NCBI GenBank assembly: GCA_001971685.1
Contig: CP019326.1
Coordinates: 2,976,001-3,040,000 of the forward strand
Reading direction: 5' to 3'
From: Halomonas sp. 1513
Lineage (GTDB): Bacteria > Pseudomonadota > Gammaproteobacteria > Pseudomonadales > Halomonadaceae
Length of the DNA: 64,000 nt
Shown here one piece after another: positions 62,361 through 64,000 of this stretch. The translations under genes and the position numbers were made by a program. Below the pieces are notes generated by a model. It had not been told where the DNA came from. It saw nothing but the letters and a program-made list of their open reading frames with translations, and searched no databases. Within the stretch, counting starts at the first letter, position 1, and every line of letters starts with the position of its first letter.

Positions 62361-63197
62361 TTACTGCCGAGCCAGGCGCAGCGGCTCCGGCGGGCGCTCG
62401 CCGGGGGTCCCGCGCCAGGGGCTGATATCCAGGCCGCCGCGGCGCACATAGCGCGCCAGCACTAGCAGCCGCTCGGGCCGGGCGCAGGCCATCAGGTCGC
62501 TGAAGATGTGCTCGACGCAGTGCTCGTGGAAGTCCTGGTGCTGGCGATAGCCGATCAGGTAGCGCAGCAGCCCTTCACGGTCGAGCCGGGGGCCACGGTA
62601 GCGGATCATCACGCTGCCCCAGTCGGGCTGGCCGGTGACCGGGCAGTTGGACTTGAGCAGGTGCGAGTGCAGCGTCTCCTCGACGATCTCCTCCCCTGCC
62701 TTCAGATGGGCCGCACTCGGAGTGTAGTCGTCGATCTCGATGTCCAGGTCATCCAGGCACTCGCCGGGCAGGCGCCGCGGCGCCAGCGCCTGGTCGTCGA
62801 CGCCGAACAGTGCCACCTCGACGGCTGCACCGGCCACGCCGCTCAGGTCCCGCTCGAGAGTCGCTATCACCTCTTCGCGGCTGGCGAAGCGGGTCTGGTT
62901 GAAGCCGTTGAGATAGAGCTTCCACGACTTGGACTCGATCAGGTGCGGCGAGTCCGCCGGCAGCCGGAAGCGGGCCACCGCCACCAGCGGCTTGCCGCGG
63001 GCGTTGAGCCACGAGACCTCAAAAGCGTGCCACTCGTCCTCGCCGACGAACGGCAAGGCGCCCTCCTCGATGCCCAGCGGCGCGCGGTTGGCGGCCCGCG
63101 GGATGGGATAGAGCAGCGTGGCGTCGTAGCGCTCCGGGTAGGCCGACTCGCGGCCCAGCGGGGCGTGGGCCAGGGTATCGGGACGATCTTGGCTCAT
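62361..63197 (-). CDS. queF: NADPH-dependent 7-cyano-7-deazaguanine reductase
   Basis: Enzyme of 278 residues that reduces preQ0 to preQ1 for the queuosine tRNA modification. It is the longer two-domain (YqcD-like) type. The motif ESKSWKLYLNGFNQTRF (about 90-106) binds NADPH/substrate, and KSNCPVTGQPDWGS holds the active-site Cys. HCVEHIFSDLM follows. ATG at 63197 overlaps the ABC permease stop (ATGA). The open frame extends upstream to 63374, but inside the permease gene. Confidence 0.96.
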   Translation of the reverse strand: MSQDRPDTLAHAPLGRESAYPERYDATLLYPIPRAANRAPLGIEEGALPFVGEDEWHAFEVSWLNARGKPLVAVARFRLPADSPHLIESKSWKLYLNGFNQTRFASREEVIATLERDLSGVAGAAVEVALFGVDDQALAPRRLPGECLDDLDIEIDDYTPSAAHLKAGEEIVEETLHSHLLKSNCPVTGQPDWGSVMIRYRGPRLDREGLLRYLIGYRQHQDFHEHCVEHIFSDLMACARPERLLVLARYVRRGGLDISPWRGTPGERPPEPLRLARQ

Positions 63198-63967
63198 GAA
63201 CGAATTCCTTTGCCGTGTTCGAGCATCCACAGCGCGAGGCCGAACAGCACCACGATAAAGGCCACGATGGCGCTCAGCGCCCAGACTACCGGGATATCCG
63301 AGACGCCCAGGAAGCCGTAGCGGAACACGTTGACCATGTACAGGATCGGGTTGAGCATCGACACCCCCTGCCACAGCGCCGGCAGCATCGAGATCGAGTA
63401 GAACACCCCGCCGAGGTAGGTCAACGGCGTGAGGATGAAGGTCGGCACGATGGAAATATCGTCGAACTTGTCGGCCAGCAGCGCGTTGATGAAGCCGCCG
63501 ATGGAGAACAGCGCCGAGGTCAGCACCACCACGAAGATAGTCAGCAGCGGGTGAGCCATGCTAATTCGGGTGAAGAACAGCGACACGATGGTCACGATCA
63601 GCCCCACGCCCAGCCCGCGGGCCATGCCGCCCAGCACGAAGCCGGCCAGGATCACCCAGTTGGGCATCGGCGAGACCATCATCTCCTCGATGGAGCGCTG
63701 GAACTTGTTGGAGAAGAAGGATGACGCGACGTTGGAGTAGCTGTTGGTGATCACCGCCATCATGATCAGCCCGGGGACGATGAAGTCCATGTAGCTGAAG
63801 CCGTCCATCTCGCCGATTCGCGAGCCGATCAGGCTGCCGAAGATGATGAAGTACATGGTCATGGTGATCGACGGCGGCAGCAAGGTCTGCGGCCAGATCC
63901 GCGTGAAGCGCTTGATCTCCTTGTGCACAAGGGTCCATAGCGCGATGGCGATCTGCGTCGGGTTCAT
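63194..63967 (-). CDS. ABC-2-type transporter permease (YadH-like)
   Basis: Inner-membrane permease of 257 residues with six helices. ABC-2 features are [69 protein letters not shown] (the conserved P.w cytoplasmic loop) and [18 protein letters not shown]. The YadG/YadH pair is common in gammaproteobacteria beside tRNA-modification or quinone genes, but its substrate is unsettled. ATG at 63967 overlaps the ATPase stop. Confidence 0.93.
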   Translation of the reverse strand: MNPTQIAIALWTLVHKEIKRFTRIWPQTLLPPSITMTMYFIIFGSLIGSRIGEMDGFSYMDFIVPGLIMMAVITNSYSNVASSFFSNKFQRSIEEMMVSPMPNWVILAGFVLGGMARGLGVGLIVTIVSLFFTRISMAHPLLTIFVVVLTSALFSIGGFINALLADKFDDISIVPTFILTPLTYLGGVFYSISMLPALWQGVSMLNPILYMVNVFRYGFLGVSDIPVVWALSAIVAFIVVLFGLALWMLEHGKGIRS

Positions 63968-64000
63968 GGGCGGGCCTCCGCTGCCTTGGTGGCACGGTCG
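63964..64000 (-). CDS. ABC transporter ATP-binding protein, C-terminal end only
   Basis: The last 11 residues ([11 protein letters not shown]) and stop are in the window, in frame and overlapping the permease start by 4 nt (ATGA). Only coupling to the YadH-like permease supports the YadG-type identity. The rest of the gene lies beyond the right edge. Confidence 0.7.
   Translation of the reverse strand, partial: DRATKAAEARP

Noticed and set aside
1..64000. CRISPR arrays, rRNA operons, integrases or intact insertion sequences
   Set aside because: None seen; no regularly spaced repeats, no transposase-like proteins and no rRNA-like stretches.

Overview
The window is a GC-rich chromosomal segment. 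Its gene content (Trk potassium uptake, putA/putP, RND efflux, cyanophycin genes, many stress proteins) and protein style suggest a halophilic gammaproteobacterium of the Halomonadaceae, probably Halomonas or a close relative. That placement is inferred from the proteins, not from a marker gene. Almost all of it is coding. There is one tRNA (Ser-GGA), no rRNA, no CRISPR array and no intact insertion sequence. Both ends cut through genes: a HI0933-type flavoprotein on the left and an ABC ATPase on the right.

Layout, left to right. 1-6.8 kb: flavoprotein start, an orphan TctC-type binding protein, an RND efflux pair (adaptor plus pump), a SpoIIAA-like protein and a DUF3617-like secreted protein. 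6.9-7.06 kb: an apparent CsrB/RsmZ-type small RNA on the minus strand, with seven GGA motifs and a strong terminator. 7.1-13.3 kb: a potassium operon, trkH-kdpD-kdpE-trkA, with a potassium channel gene diverging from it. 13.5-14.3 kb: an ECF sigma factor with a zinc-finger anti-sigma. 14.9-18.5 kb: a three-gene cluster in which a tubulin-tyrosine-ligase-like/PqqD-like/HprK-like fusion enzyme lies between two exported proteins that share an N-terminus and a Glu/Ala/Gly tail. One of the two is a c-type cytochrome. This is the most novel-looking system here. 18.7-21.9 kb: TetR regulator, AhpD-like protein, rhodanese, lgt.

22-30.3 kb: a metal and envelope region with a small secreted protein, cardiolipin synthase, a repeat-propeller lipoprotein, a possible multicopper-oxidase remnant beside a repeat element, a Met-rich periplasmic protein, a copper ATPase with altered metal-binding domains, and a chromate transporter. 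Two tiny membrane-protein genes follow. 30.9-40.8 kb: a cyanophycin-type locus, with cphB-cphA-iadA on the plus strand flanked by two ATP-grasp enzymes and a CocE/NonD hydrolase on the minus strand. A perfect 18-bp palindrome sits in the divergent promoter. 41-49.3 kb: a general-stress region with three membrane/DUF3618-type proteins, large catalase, DUF421, PRC-barrel proteins, an AI-2E-type permease and a second AhpD-like protein.

49.8-55.5 kb: three consecutive cyclic-di-GMP genes (PAS-PAS-GGDEF-EAL, GAF-GGDEF, MHYT-PAS-GGDEF-EAL). 55.7-60.9 kb: putA and putP for proline use. 61.4-64 kb: tRNA-Ser, nitroreductase, queF and a YadG/YadH-type ABC exporter. Much of the content fits salt and stress physiology: potassium and proline handling, nitrogen storage polymer, oxidative and metal stress, and membrane lipid adjustment.
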